Source: Roseinatronobacter alkalisoli (GTDB lineage Bacteria; Pseudomonadota; Alphaproteobacteria; Rhodobacterales; Rhodobacteraceae). From it: a stretch of 64,000 bases of DNA. The stretch covers positions 1-64,000 of the forward strand of contig NZ_JAQZSM010000014.1 of NCBI RefSeq assembly GCF_028745735.1, written 5' to 3'. Below the pieces are notes generated by a model that did no database searches, was not told the DNA's origin, and saw nothing but the letters and a program-made list of their open reading frames with translations. This document shows positions 44,337 through 53,959 of the stretch, one piece after another (within the stretch, counting starts at the first letter, position 1; every line of letters begins with the position of its first letter). A program made the position numbers and the translations under genes.

Positions 44337-45239
44337 GTCTCCTCCCGTGATGATGTTGGTAGGGATGGGGTGCGCGTCACCGCGCACCCCCTTACTTGGC
44401 GCAAGTGACATGCCCGGCACCATCGGGTTCGCCCCACTATGGCGGGCTACTTGCTGAAACTGACACAACGGTCGCGTCAGGTTGGCATTCCAGTTGTCGG
44501 GTATGCAGCTATTGTCAGTGCGCAGGCTGGCCGAAACCGGGCCGGGCGCAATGTCGTTTTCCTTCCGGCCTGCAGGCGTCGCCGACAGATCGAAAGCCAC
44601 TACTGCAGGGCCACCGCTGCAACAGGCCAGTGTATGTGCGTCGGCTGAAAGGACATCGCCCATTTTATCAAGGCTCAGTCTGTCCGCATTTCTCATGACG
44701 CCTTCCTCCCAAATGCGCACCATAAATTAGAGGTATGCGTTAATAGGTATCCATGTCAACTGTATGTTTGATTAACAAATTATCCTAAGCACCGCCTGAT
44801 CAGATTAAGCCGGTCCCTTCGTGGATGGTTGCGGCCTGTCGCAGACCTTGCGTTTTCATATGATATGATCACAGAAGCGTTGCGAAATTTGCAGTCAATA
44901 TTAATCAAATAAAAACAAAGGCATGAAGCCTTTTCATTCGCAGAACCAACGCATTTTTCGCGCATATATAGCAAATGATTTTTACCGACCGGGGCGCGGT
45001 TCAAGTGTTTGCCCGGATGGGCCAAGATGTGCAGACAGACAAAAAAGCCCACGTTGGCCACTGAAAAACCCGAAGGGTAGCCGATAGCGCCCACCCCATC
45101 TTCAACCAATACAATACGTTACGGCATCAGGCGCACATAGCTGTCACATACGGTTAACAAGTTCCGCTGCGGATTGTCTGAACAGTTTCCGGGCGGTCAT
45201 GAATGTGCCGCCCGGAAGCCCTGCACCTGTATGTTTGCG
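44337..45239. other. 900-base leader/gap upstream of tctC with one perfect hairpin
   Basis: No gene is supported. A perfect stem GGGGTGCGCG / CGCGCACCCC with a TCAC loop lies at 44367-44390, 31 bases upstream of the tctC start and just before its ribosome binding site on the minus strand. The stretch 44700-45000 is markedly AT-richer than its surroundings and probably contains the tctC promoter. The tctC frame happens to stay open to 44723, and a 109-codon minus frame at 44780-45109 shows no family. Confidence 0.45.
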
Positions 45240-45731
45240 TCACAAGGCAGCGCGCTGATTTACCTTCTGCTCGGCGATATCGGACATGGTTTCGTCACCG
45301 GAATGGGCGGCGTCCAGCATTCCGCTCAGTGTTTGTGCCTCATTTGGCAGCCCGAGTTGCTTGGCAAAGGCGGCGGCACAGCCGTAACCGGCAATCGCAT
45401 AATGCGCCATGCGCTGATACTGCGTGATGATCACCGCGTCACGGACGGCATCATCGTCGAACTCTTCCTTCAGCGCATGGCTGCGCGCTTCGCGCACTAG
45501 GCCTTCCATACCTTTGCAATGCGCGCCGTCCGGGTCGGCGTCATGCGCACGAATAAGTGTCTCCAGCTTGCCGGTGCCATCTTCGATCCCGCTGACCCCA
45601 CGTTCAAGGGCGCGCTTCAGATTGTCGCTGGCAGCAGCATTGACCAGATTGCGCACGGCTTTTAGCGCTTGCTTGTTGGCGCTGTGAAGGTCTTGTAATT
45701 GATGAATATAGACATCTTTCAGACTTTGCAT
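45240..45731 (-). CDS. YciE/YciF-like ferritin-fold protein (DUF892)
   Basis: 163 residues, all helical. MQSLKDVYIHQLQDLHSANKQ opens it, with conserved LETLIRAHDADPDGAHCKGM, DAVIITQYQRMAHYAIAGYG and a C-terminal SDIAEQKVNQRA. Glu/His positions fit the di-iron ferritin-like bundle of the DUF892 family, associated with general stress. AAGGAG sits upstream of the ATG at 45731. Confidence 0.84.
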   Translation of the reverse strand: MQSLKDVYIHQLQDLHSANKQALKAVRNLVNAAASDNLKRALERGVSGIEDGTGKLETLIRAHDADPDGAHCKGMEGLVREARSHALKEEFDDDAVRDAVIITQYQRMAHYAIAGYGCAAAFAKQLGLPNEAQTLSGMLDAAHSGDETMSDIAEQKVNQRAAL

Positions 45732-45839
45732 GAGGAACTCCTTCGGATTGGACCCGGATGTGGGTTGTACCAAGACAACGCATGCAAGCGCCGGGTGGTT
45801 TCATGCGCCCGCCCCCTTCGGCGCCAACAACCGGATGCG

Positions 45840-46260
45840 CACCGCGAAAGAGGCGGGATTACCCGCCGGGCTGTTCTCGGTCATCACTGGTTCAGCCCGC
45901 GAGATCGGACAAGCCATAACCGACCGCCCAATCATGCGGAAACTGACCTTCACAGGATCGACCGAAGTTGGCGCAAAGCTCTATGCCCAATGCGCGCCCA
46001 CGATCCTGACCGGCTTGACCGCCGATATGGCAATCGCCAGAGAGGAAACATTCGGCCCCGTCGCGCCCCTGTTCAGATTCGTCTCCGAGGCGCTGGATTA
46101 TGGCATGGTTGGTGTGAACACCGGGCTGATTTCAACTGCCAAAGCGCCCGTCGGCCGGGTCAAGATGTCTGGCCCTGGGCGGGAAGGATCCCGCCACGGC
46201 CTCGATGATTTCCTTAAAGCCAAATATATCTGCATGGGCGGCATCGGGGCTGGAGAATAG
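45840..46260 (+). pseudogene. Succinate-semialdehyde dehydrogenase (gabD-like) remnant with internal deletions
   Basis: The open frame carries TAKEAGLPAGLFSVITG and KLTFTGSTEVGAKLYAQCAP, then jumps to AREETFGPVAPLFRF and to VGRVKMSGPGREGSRHGLDD, all in the order of GabD aldehyde dehydrogenases. The segments with the catalytic Glu and Cys are deleted, and the N-terminal 200 residues are missing. Only about 140 of roughly 490 residues remain, so it cannot be active although the frame is still open. Confidence 0.75.
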
Positions 46261-46430
46261 CGCATGGACCGGGACCAGTTCGCACCCCGGAACAAACATA
46301 CCACCGACACGGGCGCACAACTTCGCAGGACGCAGCGCACCCGTGCGCCGTGCGCATCATGACCAGACAACGCAATCTGTCGCGCCAAGATCGCACAGGG
46401 GTGCCGGGTGGTTGGCTGGAAAATCTGCAC

Positions 46431-46764
46431 GACCTTCAAGACGATGCAATATGCAATGAACATCGACATTCCCGACAGCGATATCCTGTTTGACGACATG
46501 CTGTCCGAACATGGCGCAACCGTGCCCAAGGACCGGTTCATTCAACCGAGGGTCGAGCCGGAGATTGCCTTCGTCATGAAAAGCGCCACCGGTGGTAGCA
46601 ATGCGACCCGCGCCGACGTTCTGGCCGCGACGGACTATGTTGCCCCGCTCTCGAAATTCTGAATACCCGCATACTGCGCAACGATCCCGGAACCGGCCAA
46701 ACCCGCACTGTCTTTGACACGATCAGTGACAACGCCGTCAATGCAGGCGTGGTTCCGGATGCCA
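46431..46764 (+). pseudogene. 2-oxo-hept-4-ene-1,7-dioate hydratase (hpaH) remnant
   Basis: Residues match HpaH in order: TMQYAMNIDIPDSDILFDDM, VPKDRFIQPRVEPEIAFVMK and DVLAATDYVAP in one frame, ending in a TGA at 46660, then in a shifted frame RILRNDPGTGQTRTVFDTIS and DNAVNAGVV. Both termini are gone. Active HpaH hydrates the ring-cleavage product of homoprotocatechuate. Confidence 0.75.
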
Positions 46765-46937
46765 TCAGAAAGATCGTGGCGGCCGACAAAGCCGCTGGAA
46801 TCTTCACGCTCGACCCGGCACTTCAGCAGGAATGCCGCGCCATCGGTGCACGCTTTATTGCCGCCAATATCGACGTGACCCTGTTGGCGCGCAACATCCG
46901 GAATGCTACGGCCACCGCGCGGGCGCGCTTGTCCTGA
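46740..46937 (+). pseudogene. 4-hydroxy-2-oxoheptanedioate aldolase (hpaI) C-terminal remnant
   Basis: Directly fused after the hpaH relic, the frame reads PDAIRKIVAADKAAGIFTLD, PALQQECRAIGARFIAANID and VTLLARNIRNATATARARL, the end of the HpaI class II aldolase (AxGKAxGI.. GA.F.AVG.D..LL). The catalytic front is deleted. HpaI releases pyruvate and succinate semialdehyde, the substrate of the GabD relic upstream. Confidence 0.72.
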
Positions 46938-47232
46938 AACAGGCACGGCGGCGGCATGGCCAACCGGCCAAGTGGGAACGGGCGCATTGAACCCGCCTGC
47001 GGCGGAACTGCCGTCAGCGTAATCAGCAGGCGTCAGCATTTCCGTAGTACCGGGAACCATACCGATATCCTTCGGCCAAGCGGAAAATGGATCGGACGCA
47101 ATCTGCGTGACACTTCGTCACAAAGTGGTACGTACACCCAGTGTCCTTTCCTTCACGCGATCATTTCCTTTGCACTTAAGAAGTTCTTAACTTCATTGCG
47201 CCATCATCGTATTTCTGAAAAGTGAAACTCAC
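46938..47232. other. Gap between hpa relics and the hybrid kinase
   Basis: About 295 bases with no supported gene. The last 80 bases are AT-richer and should hold the promoter of the kinase gene. CACTTCGTCACAAAGTG at 47110-47126 is a near-perfect dyad (CACTT / AAGTG arms) and may be a regulator site. Confidence 0.4.
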
Positions 47233-49311
47233 ATGAACGCTAAATTGCCTGCGCCGAAACGGCTCTCAGCGTTGCTGGCTCTTACAACCATTTTCGCGCT
47301 GGCCATCACGGTGGGCACATTGTCATGGGTGGCGGTAAGGCTTGCATCAGACTTCAACGCGCAAGCGCGTCAGGATGCCTTCCAGCGGGTGGAGCACGGC
47401 GTCGAATCCATTGTCGCGCGACTGAAAGCCAACAGTATCGACTATTCCAACTGGACGGAGCATTATCATGCCTTGCAGCGGCAGGACATTGCATGGCTGG
47501 ATGAGAATGTCGGCGCTGGCGTTGATGGTGACGGCGTCGCGCAACTCATCATTCTGGGCGGTAGCCCGCTGGATGATCCGCTGCACTGGCTGGCCGCCGA
47601 TATCAGGCCGCCCCCCGCGGCAGATTTCGCGCAAACGTTTGCATTTGCCCAATCCCTTGTCGCCGACGATGATCCTGCAACAAATGACTTTCCCATCACA
47701 GCGTTTCGCTGGATCGGCGACGAACTCTGGCTGCTCAGCGTTGATATTGTCATGCCACATACATCCGTGCCGGATGCTGTTCTTCCGTCATCGCATCTTG
47801 TGTTCGGTATAGCTGTCCCGCACCAGCTTTCGCGCCATATGGCAGACACGCTACTGCTCTCGGATGTCCGTGTTCAGTCTGTCCCCGACGAAGCGCGGGC
47901 AAGTTATAACCTCAATGTGGCAGGTGACAATCCGGCTTGGATAGTATGGTCACTGCCCGATCCCGGCACCCGTGCAATTATTTCCGCCATCCCGCCGATC
48001 GCACTCGCGCTGGGTCTGTTGCTCGCGGTGCTTGGCGGCGGGGTCTTCGCCGTGCGCCGGCTAGCGACTGACCTTGAAGGCGCGCTTGTCACCGCTGAAG
48101 CCGCCAGCAAGGCAAAATCGGAGTTTCTGACCAATATGAGCCACGAAATCCGCACCCCGTTGAACGGCGTCATGGGCATGGCGGACCTTCTGGTAGACAC
48201 CCGACTTGACGCCGCGCAGCAAGAGATGCTGGAAACGATCCGGCAGTCGGGTAAAAACCTGTTGTCCCTGATAAATGACATCCTTGATCTTGCCCGCGTG
48301 GAAGCCGGGAAAATGAAGCTGGTTTCCAGACCTTTCCGGCTGGCTGACGTTATTGAACACGCAGAGGCCCTGCACCGCCCGATCGCGCAGGCCAAAAGTG
48401 TCACCCTCCGGACCACGTATGGCGCAGGCTACGCGGATTACAGGTTAGGGGATGAGACGCGCGTACTGCAGATACTGCATAATGTTCTGGGGAATGCCGT
48501 GAAATTTACCGAAACGGGGCATATAACACTAAACGTCGATGCGGAAGATCCCGGTCATGTTGTCTTTCGTATCACGGATACCGGCATCGGAATGACGGAA
48601 GAACAGATTTCCCGCTTCTTTCTTGCGTTCGAACAAGCAGAAGCGGGCACCACCAGACGTTTCGGCGGCACAGGGCTTGGCATGTCGATCGTCAGATATC
48701 TGGTTGATGCCATGCAGGGGGATGTGACCGTTGCCAGCAGACTTGGGCTTGGCACAGAGATTATCATCCAGCTGGCCGTCCCGTTGATGTTCGGGGGCAC
48801 GGCCCGGCAACCGCCAGAAATTTCGCCTGAAGATGGGGACAGCATCCTGCCCGGTCACCTGAAAAGCTGCCACCTGCTGGTTGCCGAAGACAATGCCACG
48901 AACCGCAAGATCCTCTCGCTTATGCTCACGAAGCTTGGCGTGCAGGCGGTCTTTGCCCAAAACGGTGCAGAAGCGTACCAACTGTGGCAGAATACTGATT
49001 TCGACCTGATCCTGATGGATATATCAATGCCGGTAATGGACGGCTTTGCCGCATTGCAAAATATGCAGCGCTATAGCGCAACAACAGGGCGTCCTGCACC
49101 CCGCGCAATAGCAGCAACCGCAAATGTCATGAAGGAACAGATGGAAAGCTATGCGAAAGCGGGGTTTATTGATGTATTGCCAAAACCAATCCAGCGCGTG
49201 ACACTTGAAAAAGCGCTTCTGCGCCAGATCAAGTCTGTGAATACCCCGACTGTTGCCACAGCCGGGAACCACAACGCAGATGAGGATCGCCGCTACTGCA
49301 TTCCCGAGTAG
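47233..49311 (+). CDS. CHASE4 sensor hybrid histidine kinase with C-terminal receiver
   Basis: 692 residues. Membrane helix 1 (about 14-38), a periplasmic CHASE4 domain (about 42-255, with DYSNWTEHYHALQRQDIAWL), and helix 2 (about 255-277) precede the HisKA domain FLTNMSHEIRTPLNGVMGMA with His near residue 304. The ATPase domain (NVLGNAVKFTE, DTGIGMTEEQ, GGTGLGMSIV) and a receiver (VAEDNATNRKIL, phospho-Asp in LILMDISMP near residue 595, Lys in LPKPIQR) follow. No response regulator is adjacent, so the output is unknown. It converges on the nos cluster. Confidence 0.88.
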   Translation: MNAKLPAPKRLSALLALTTIFALAITVGTLSWVAVRLASDFNAQARQDAFQRVEHGVESIVARLKANSIDYSNWTEHYHALQRQDIAWLDENVGAGVDGDGVAQLIILGGSPLDDPLHWLAADIRPPPAADFAQTFAFAQSLVADDDPATNDFPITAFRWIGDELWLLSVDIVMPHTSVPDAVLPSSHLVFGIAVPHQLSRHMADTLLLSDVRVQSVPDEARASYNLNVAGDNPAWIVWSLPDPGTRAIISAIPPIALALGLLLAVLGGGVFAVRRLATDLEGALVTAEAASKAKSEFLTNMSHEIRTPLNGVMGMADLLVDTRLDAAQQEMLETIRQSGKNLLSLINDILDLARVEAGKMKLVSRPFRLADVIEHAEALHRPIAQAKSVTLRTTYGAGYADYRLGDETRVLQILHNVLGNAVKFTETGHITLNVDAEDPGHVVFRITDTGIGMTEEQISRFFLAFEQAEAGTTRRFGGTGLGMSIVRYLVDAMQGDVTVASRLGLGTEIIIQLAVPLMFGGTARQPPEISPEDGDSILPGHLKSCHLLVAEDNATNRKILSLMLTKLGVQAVFAQNGAEAYQLWQNTDFDLILMDISMPVMDGFAALQNMQRYSATTGRPAPRAIAATANVMKEQMESYAKAGFIDVLPKPIQRVTLEKALLRQIKSVNTPTVATAGNHNADEDRRYCIPE

Positions 49312-49400
49312 CTGCCAAACCGGTGTGCGTCGTCTTGCCAGCGCAATACCAGCGCCCTGAAAACACCGCGCACCAGGAAATGCAGGGGGCGCTTCACTGC

Positions 49401-49425
49401 GCCGGGTGTGGCCCGTCACACCGGC
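49401..49425. terminator. Candidate bidirectional terminator between the kinase and nosX
   Basis: GCCGGGTGTG and CACACCGGC pair with one bulged G across a 6-base loop, overlapping the nosX stop in the convergent gap. No long T-run follows. Confidence 0.35.
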
Positions 49426-50360
49426 ACCAGCCGCTCAATCCGCGCCTCCGGAAACAGGCGGAGTGTCTGCGCAATTGCATGCCGGTCCATCAGGCAAAAT
49501 GCCGTGCTCAACCCATCGGCCAGCCATGCCTGTGGGGCGGTCACGCTTACAAGTGACCAATATGCGGGCGCCGGCAGGCCGGTTTTCGGGTTCAGGATAT
49601 GACCTGCACGACCATGCCGGTCAAAGCTGATTCCCTGTGCCGAGGAACTGGCCAGCGCGGCATCCTGCAACGCCGCGCGCCGGGACAGGACATCCCGCCC
49701 TGCCCGCAGGCCAATCTGCCATGGCTTACCATCCGGGGCGTGCCCCAATGCCCTGAATTCGCCGGTATTGACCAGCACGTTCCCTAATCCCTGCGCGTGC
49801 AGAAGCGCTGTTACCTTGTCGGCGATATAACCCTGCGCGATCCCGTTCAGGCTAAGCGCAGTGCCATGTTCAATCCGGATTTCCGCAGGGTCAAGCTGCA
49901 ACCGGTCGAACCCCACCATCGCCAACGCCGCAGCGCGTATGTCGGCATCGGGCAAATCCGCGCGCCCCGTTCCCGCAAAATGGCGGGCATATACGGTCCA
50001 GAGTGCCTGGATACTCGGATCAAAAAGCCCGCCGGTTGCACGGTACAATCGCGCGCAGTGGCTCAGGCATTCCAGCAGTTCGGGCGCAGGCGCTTTCAAG
50101 CGCCCTGTGGCATTCAGCCGTTCAATCGCCGATCCGGGGGTATGCAGGCTGAATATCCGTTCCAGTCGCGCGATCTCGTGGCGGGCTATCGCGACAATCC
50201 GGGGTGCATCCGGGTGGGTCAGCGTGATCGAAGCATCTGCCCCAAGCGCAACCCCGCGCCAGTGATGCAAATGCTGCGCCGCTGTGGCCGCAGGAATGCC
50301 CGCAAGCGCAACGGCAGTTATGGCCAGAAAACGGCGGCGGGTCAGGTTGTGCATGTTCAC
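49416..50360 (-). CDS. nosX: NosX, FAD:protein FMN transferase (ApbE family) for NosR
   Basis: 314 residues. A Tat-type leader TRRRFLAITAVALAGIPA opens it. The ApbE domain has IARLERIFSLHTPGSAIERL, LSLNGIAQGYIADKV, LVNTGEFRALG and GHILNPKTGLPAPAYWS. NosX attaches FMN covalently to a threonine in NosR in the periplasm. It is last in nosRZDFYLX and overlaps nosL by four bases. Confidence 0.9.
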   Translation of the reverse strand: MNMHNLTRRRFLAITAVALAGIPAATAAQHLHHWRGVALGADASITLTHPDAPRIVAIARHEIARLERIFSLHTPGSAIERLNATGRLKAPAPELLECLSHCARLYRATGGLFDPSIQALWTVYARHFAGTGRADLPDADIRAAALAMVGFDRLQLDPAEIRIEHGTALSLNGIAQGYIADKVTALLHAQGLGNVLVNTGEFRALGHAPDGKPWQIGLRAGRDVLSRRAALQDAALASSSAQGISFDRHGRAGHILNPKTGLPAPAYWSLVSVTAPQAWLADGLSTAFCLMDRHAIAQTLRLFPEARIERLVPV

Positions 50361-50938
50361 CCTTCCGGCCCGCGCGTCAGGGCGCGCAGGCGCTTATCTA
50401 AATCGCCGTCATCATGATCGATGCCGCTATCACCTTCGAATACGACCGGGGCCAGAACCAGATCATCCGCGATAGCATCACGGTGCAGGATGGCACCCCC
50501 ATGTTGAGTGACAAAATCCTGCGCGGCGGTCAGCGTGGCAAAAGGCACCAGTTCAGGGGTTTCCATCCCGCCCGCCCTGTCGGACCCGGCCACGTAATGC
50601 GCGACATCTGCCAGTATCCAGTTATCTGCGCCGGGGTCTTCCCATGTGGCACCAGGCGCGCCCATATCCGACACATAAATCGCAGTTATCATATGGCTTT
50701 GCTCCGGCATCCGGTCATAGGCGATTGCGTCGCGCACCTGGCTGAAGAACAGCGGATAAGGCAGGCCATCCAGAAACACCTGTGCTTTGGGACCGGGATG
50801 TTCCAGCATTTCCATCTGGCAGAAATGACCCACTGCCTCGGCGGTCATGGTCACGGGGGCAGGCAGGACTGCTGTGCCATCCTCGCGGCAGCCCCCCAGC
50901 GCCAGCAGCGCCACAGATAAAAACAGCGCACGTTTCAT
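50357..50938 (-). CDS. nosL: NosL copper-delivery lipoprotein
   Basis: 193 residues. Lipoprotein signal FLSVALLALGGCRED with lipid Cys17. VGHFCQMEMLEHPGPKAQVF carries the NosL C-x-M-x-M copper-binding motif. NosL brings Cu(I) to NosDFY and apo-NosZ for CuZ assembly. The start overlaps the nosY stop by four bases. Confidence 0.9.
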   Translation of the reverse strand: MKRALFLSVALLALGGCREDGTAVLPAPVTMTAEAVGHFCQMEMLEHPGPKAQVFLDGLPYPLFFSQVRDAIAYDRMPEQSHMITAIYVSDMGAPGATWEDPGADNWILADVAHYVAGSDRAGGMETPELVPFATLTAAQDFVTQHGGAILHRDAIADDLVLAPVVFEGDSGIDHDDGDLDKRLRALTRGPEG

Positions 50939-51756
50939 GATGTCACCTTTCTGAAGGCCAGCACAGCCAAGCCAAGGCCCAGCAATGGCCACAAAAGGAT
51001 TGAAGCCAGCGCATAAGCAGGTGGAATTGCATGCGCCGCTGCGCCAACCCCCGCAGCAGCCGCCGTCGCATCGGACGCAGAAAGGTTATAAAGCCGGAAC
51101 GCATCCGCAGGATTGCCCACCAGCAACCACGGGAAGATTTCGGTGGTGAAGCGCCCGCCGTCATCGGTCACAACTGCCGCCAGCAAACCCAGATCATACA
51201 GGACAATCAGCACCAGCCAGATCGCGATGGCCAGCCCCGCCGCTGCACCGGGGCGGCGGGCAATCACGGAGATCGCATAGCCGATGGCAACAAAGGCCGC
51301 GCCCAGTATCAGCGATGTCCAGAACAGCCGCACCATGGCAGGGACACCCGCACTGGCACGCGGATCAGCCCAGATAGCGACCCCTGCCGCCAGCCCATAG
51401 CCAATCGCCACGGCCAGTGTCAGGGTAAGCATATGGGCGATGAAATTGCCCAGCAGGATTTCAACCCGCCCCAGCGGATAGGTCAGCATCAATGGCAGGG
51501 TGCCGCGTTCCACCTCGCCCGCGATGGCGTCGAAACTCATCAGCAGCGCCACCAACGGTACCAGATAAACCGCAAGGCTGGTCAGGCTGGCCACAGTCAC
51601 CGACAACCGGTCCGCACCCAATATGCCCGTGGGGGCACTGCCCGCGCCTGTCAGCACCAGTGAAAACAGTGCCATCATGGCAACGGCAATGGCAACCCAG
51701 CGGTTGCGCAACGCAATACGGAACTCTGCTGCGGAAATCGCGAGTATGGCATTCAT
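50935..51756 (-). CDS. nosY: NosY, ABC permease of the NosDFY maturation complex
   Basis: 273 residues, six membrane helices. RIALRNRWVAIAVAMMALFS opens it; FDAIAGEVERGTLPLMLTYP and GRVEILLGNFIAHML form the cytoplasmic coupling region. It pairs with NosF as a homodimer and holds NosD on the periplasmic side. It overlaps nosF and nosL by four bases each. Confidence 0.9.
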   Translation of the reverse strand: MNAILAISAAEFRIALRNRWVAIAVAMMALFSLVLTGAGSAPTGILGADRLSVTVASLTSLAVYLVPLVALLMSFDAIAGEVERGTLPLMLTYPLGRVEILLGNFIAHMLTLTLAVAIGYGLAAGVAIWADPRASAGVPAMVRLFWTSLILGAAFVAIGYAISVIARRPGAAAGLAIAIWLVLIVLYDLGLLAAVVTDDGGRFTTEIFPWLLVGNPADAFRLYNLSASDATAAAAGVGAAAHAIPPAYALASILLWPLLGLGLAVLAFRKVTS

Positions 51757-52646
51757 GGGCGCACCTGTTTGCTGAAATGGCTGTAAATATCCTCCAGACT
51801 GGGTGGGATTACCTCGACATCCTCGATCAGCGCACCAAGTGCGGTGACCTGTGTAAGGCGCGCCAGTTTCTGGTCTGGCGCAAAATTAAGGTTGACCGTC
51901 GCCCCATTGAACCGCGCCCCACCCAGGCTTTCGGCCACCATGTCCGCCGCACCGTCGCGCGCACGAACCTGCATCTGAATCGGCAAGGCCGCTTGCTGGC
52001 GCAGTTGGGCCAGCGACGCATTGGCGACCATCGCCCCCTGCGACAGGATCACGATACGGTCTGTCCGCGCCTCCACTTCGGTCAGGGCGTGGCTGGACAA
52101 CAGGATTGACGCACCATCAGCCGCCAGCCCGTCCAGCGTGGCATAGAAATCGCGGCGCGACACCGGGTCCAGCCCCGATGTAGGTTCATCCAGCACCAGC
52201 AGGCGCGGCTTGCCGATCAGCGCCTGTGCCAGCCCCACGCGCTGGCGCATACCCTTGGAATAGGTGCCGATCCGGCGCGTCGCGGCATCAGCCAGACCCA
52301 CGCGGTCCAGCAGGCCCATCGCGTCACGCGCCGCTTCGCCGCGCAGCCGCAGATAGGTGCGGATCTGCTCCAACCCGGTCAGCGCGGGATGGAAGGCCAC
52401 GTTTTCCGGCAGATAGGCCACCTGACGCCGTGCCGCCCGGTCACCCGGGGCGGCGCCCAGCACCGTTGCCATGCCCCCGTCAAAGGGAATCAGCCCCAGC
52501 ACGATTTTCATCAACGTGGATTTGCCCGCACCGTTATGGCCCAGCAGCGCAATCCGTTCACCGGGCGCAACTGTGAAGCTTACGTCGCGCAGCGCGCGCG
52601 TTACCCCGAATGTCTTAGTGAGACGTGAGAGGATCAAGTTCGGCAT
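51753..52646 (-). CDS. nosF: NosF, ABC ATPase of the NosDFY maturation complex
   Basis: 297 residues. Walker A GHNGAGKSTLMKI, signature YSKGMRQRVGLAQAL, Walker B LLVLDEPTSGLDPVS and switch LLSSHALTEVEAR are intact. ATP hydrolysis drives the NosDFY machine that helps form the CuZ cluster of NosZ. The start MPNLILSRL at 52646 overlaps the end of nosD by 32 bases. Confidence 0.92.
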   Translation of the reverse strand: MPNLILSRLTKTFGVTRALRDVSFTVAPGERIALLGHNGAGKSTLMKIVLGLIPFDGGMATVLGAAPGDRAARRQVAYLPENVAFHPALTGLEQIRTYLRLRGEAARDAMGLLDRVGLADAATRRIGTYSKGMRQRVGLAQALIGKPRLLVLDEPTSGLDPVSRRDFYATLDGLAADGASILLSSHALTEVEARTDRIVILSQGAMVANASLAQLRQQAALPIQMQVRARDGAADMVAESLGGARFNGATVNLNFAPDQKLARLTQVTALGALIEDVEVIPPSLEDIYSHFSKQVRP

Positions 52647-53958
52647 CGTCCAACCTTCCATATTGCCATGCGGGCCGGGCTTCGGCTTCCATCCGGGCAA
52701 TGTCATCGGGAACCGCGATTTCAGGGGCACGCATCAGCGGAAAGCTGTCGCGCACGCCACCGGGCAGGGTCGCGGGAAATTGCGCTTGTGCAAAGCGGAT
52801 CAACTGCACGGCGGGCGAGCCAAGCAGCAGTCCCGCAGCAGGTTGTGACCACAATATATGGTCCATCATGTCGTTGGGACGAAACTTCGCATCGGCAATC
52901 CCGTCGCCATCCAGATCAAAGCTGGCGTGATCCGACCAGTAGTTGCCGCGCGCGCCATGACTCCATTCCATATCGCGGGTACCTACGTATTTGACCTGCG
53001 TGCGGTTGCCTATGAAGGCGTTTCCAGTCAGTGCATTGCGTTCGGATCCTGCGGTGAAATGGATGCCGATATCGCAACCCTCAAACCTGTTGCCCACAAA
53101 CACATTGCGATGGGCGTTGTAGATGAAAGTGCATTTTTCATGCGTGCCGCCCCGGATCAGGTTTCCGCTGACATCGGCGTTATTGGCGAAGTTCAGCATC
53201 AGCCCATGGCTTCGATCACGCAAGGACAGGTTGCCCCGCAACTGCGTCCGGTTCGAAAACATGATGGCATAACCCAGGTGATTGCCGATCGAGGCATTGC
53301 CCGAAACCTCGCTCATGTTGGTATGCATGAAATGCACAGCAAAGCGCAGGTCGCGCAGAATGTTGTCACGAAAGATATTCTCGCGCGAGGCATTGGCGAA
53401 TATCCCGTCACGCCCGAACCGGATATCATTCCCTTCGACCAGTGTTCCGGGCGCGTTCCAGACATAAATTCCGTTGCCACGGTCATTCATGCGCTGGTCC
53501 TGCCGCCCAATGATCATGTTGCCACGCACGACACTGTCAGTGGCACCAAAGACATGCACGCCAACAAGGTTTTCAATCATCAGGTTGTTTTCAATCAGCG
53601 CGCGTTCGGCGCTGCGGTCCAGTTTCACGGCAGAATCCACCACCGGGTGGGCGTTGCCGGAACCCACCAGTGTCAGCCCGCGCACCACCACATCCGGACC
53701 GGTAACGCGGATCACATCGCCCTGTCCGTTCCCATCAATGGTGGCCGCATTCCGCCCGTCCAGTGTTATGGCAAACGGCAGGGTCACCGGGCCGTCATGA
53801 CGGCCCGGCGCAAGGATAAGCACATCACCGGGGCTGGCCCCGGAAATCGCAGCGGCCAGCGCCCCCGATTCCGCAGGCACAATGCGTTCCCCCGCCCCGG
53901 CAAAGACCGGGGCAAAGGCAATCAGAAGCGCCGCAAACAGACACCGCAGGCCGACCAT
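52615..53958 (-). CDS. nosD: NosD, periplasmic copper-processing beta-helix protein
   Basis: 447 residues. A signal peptide (LRCLFAALLIAFAPVFAGAG) precedes a right-handed parallel beta-helix of CASH repeats, seen as recurring N-N/D-x2-G spacing: LIENNLMIENLVGVHVFGAT, SVVRGNMIIGR, GNYWSDHASFDLDGDGIADA. NosD docks on NosY and receives copper from NosL for transfer to NosZ. The start is one base past the nosZ stop. An upstream in-frame extension lies inside nosZ and was discarded. Confidence 0.92.
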   Translation of the reverse strand: MVGLRCLFAALLIAFAPVFAGAGERIVPAESGALAAAISGASPGDVLILAPGRHDGPVTLPFAITLDGRNAATIDGNGQGDVIRVTGPDVVVRGLTLVGSGNAHPVVDSAVKLDRSAERALIENNLMIENLVGVHVFGATDSVVRGNMIIGRQDQRMNDRGNGIYVWNAPGTLVEGNDIRFGRDGIFANASRENIFRDNILRDLRFAVHFMHTNMSEVSGNASIGNHLGYAIMFSNRTQLRGNLSLRDRSHGLMLNFANNADVSGNLIRGGTHEKCTFIYNAHRNVFVGNRFEGCDIGIHFTAGSERNALTGNAFIGNRTQVKYVGTRDMEWSHGARGNYWSDHASFDLDGDGIADAKFRPNDMMDHILWSQPAAGLLLGSPAVQLIRFAQAQFPATLPGGVRDSFPLMRAPEIAVPDDIARMEAEARPAWQYGRLDDAELDPLTSH

Positions 53959-53959
53959 C

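Noticed and set aside
44337-44723. Open frame continuing 130 codons upstream of tctC
   Set aside because: The signal peptide and GGGAGGAG place the start at 44336; the upstream residues look random and cross a perfect hairpin.
46635-47060. 141-codon minus-strand frame over the hpa relics
   Set aside because: It is the antisense shadow of the hpaH/hpaI fragments, which match known families on the plus strand.
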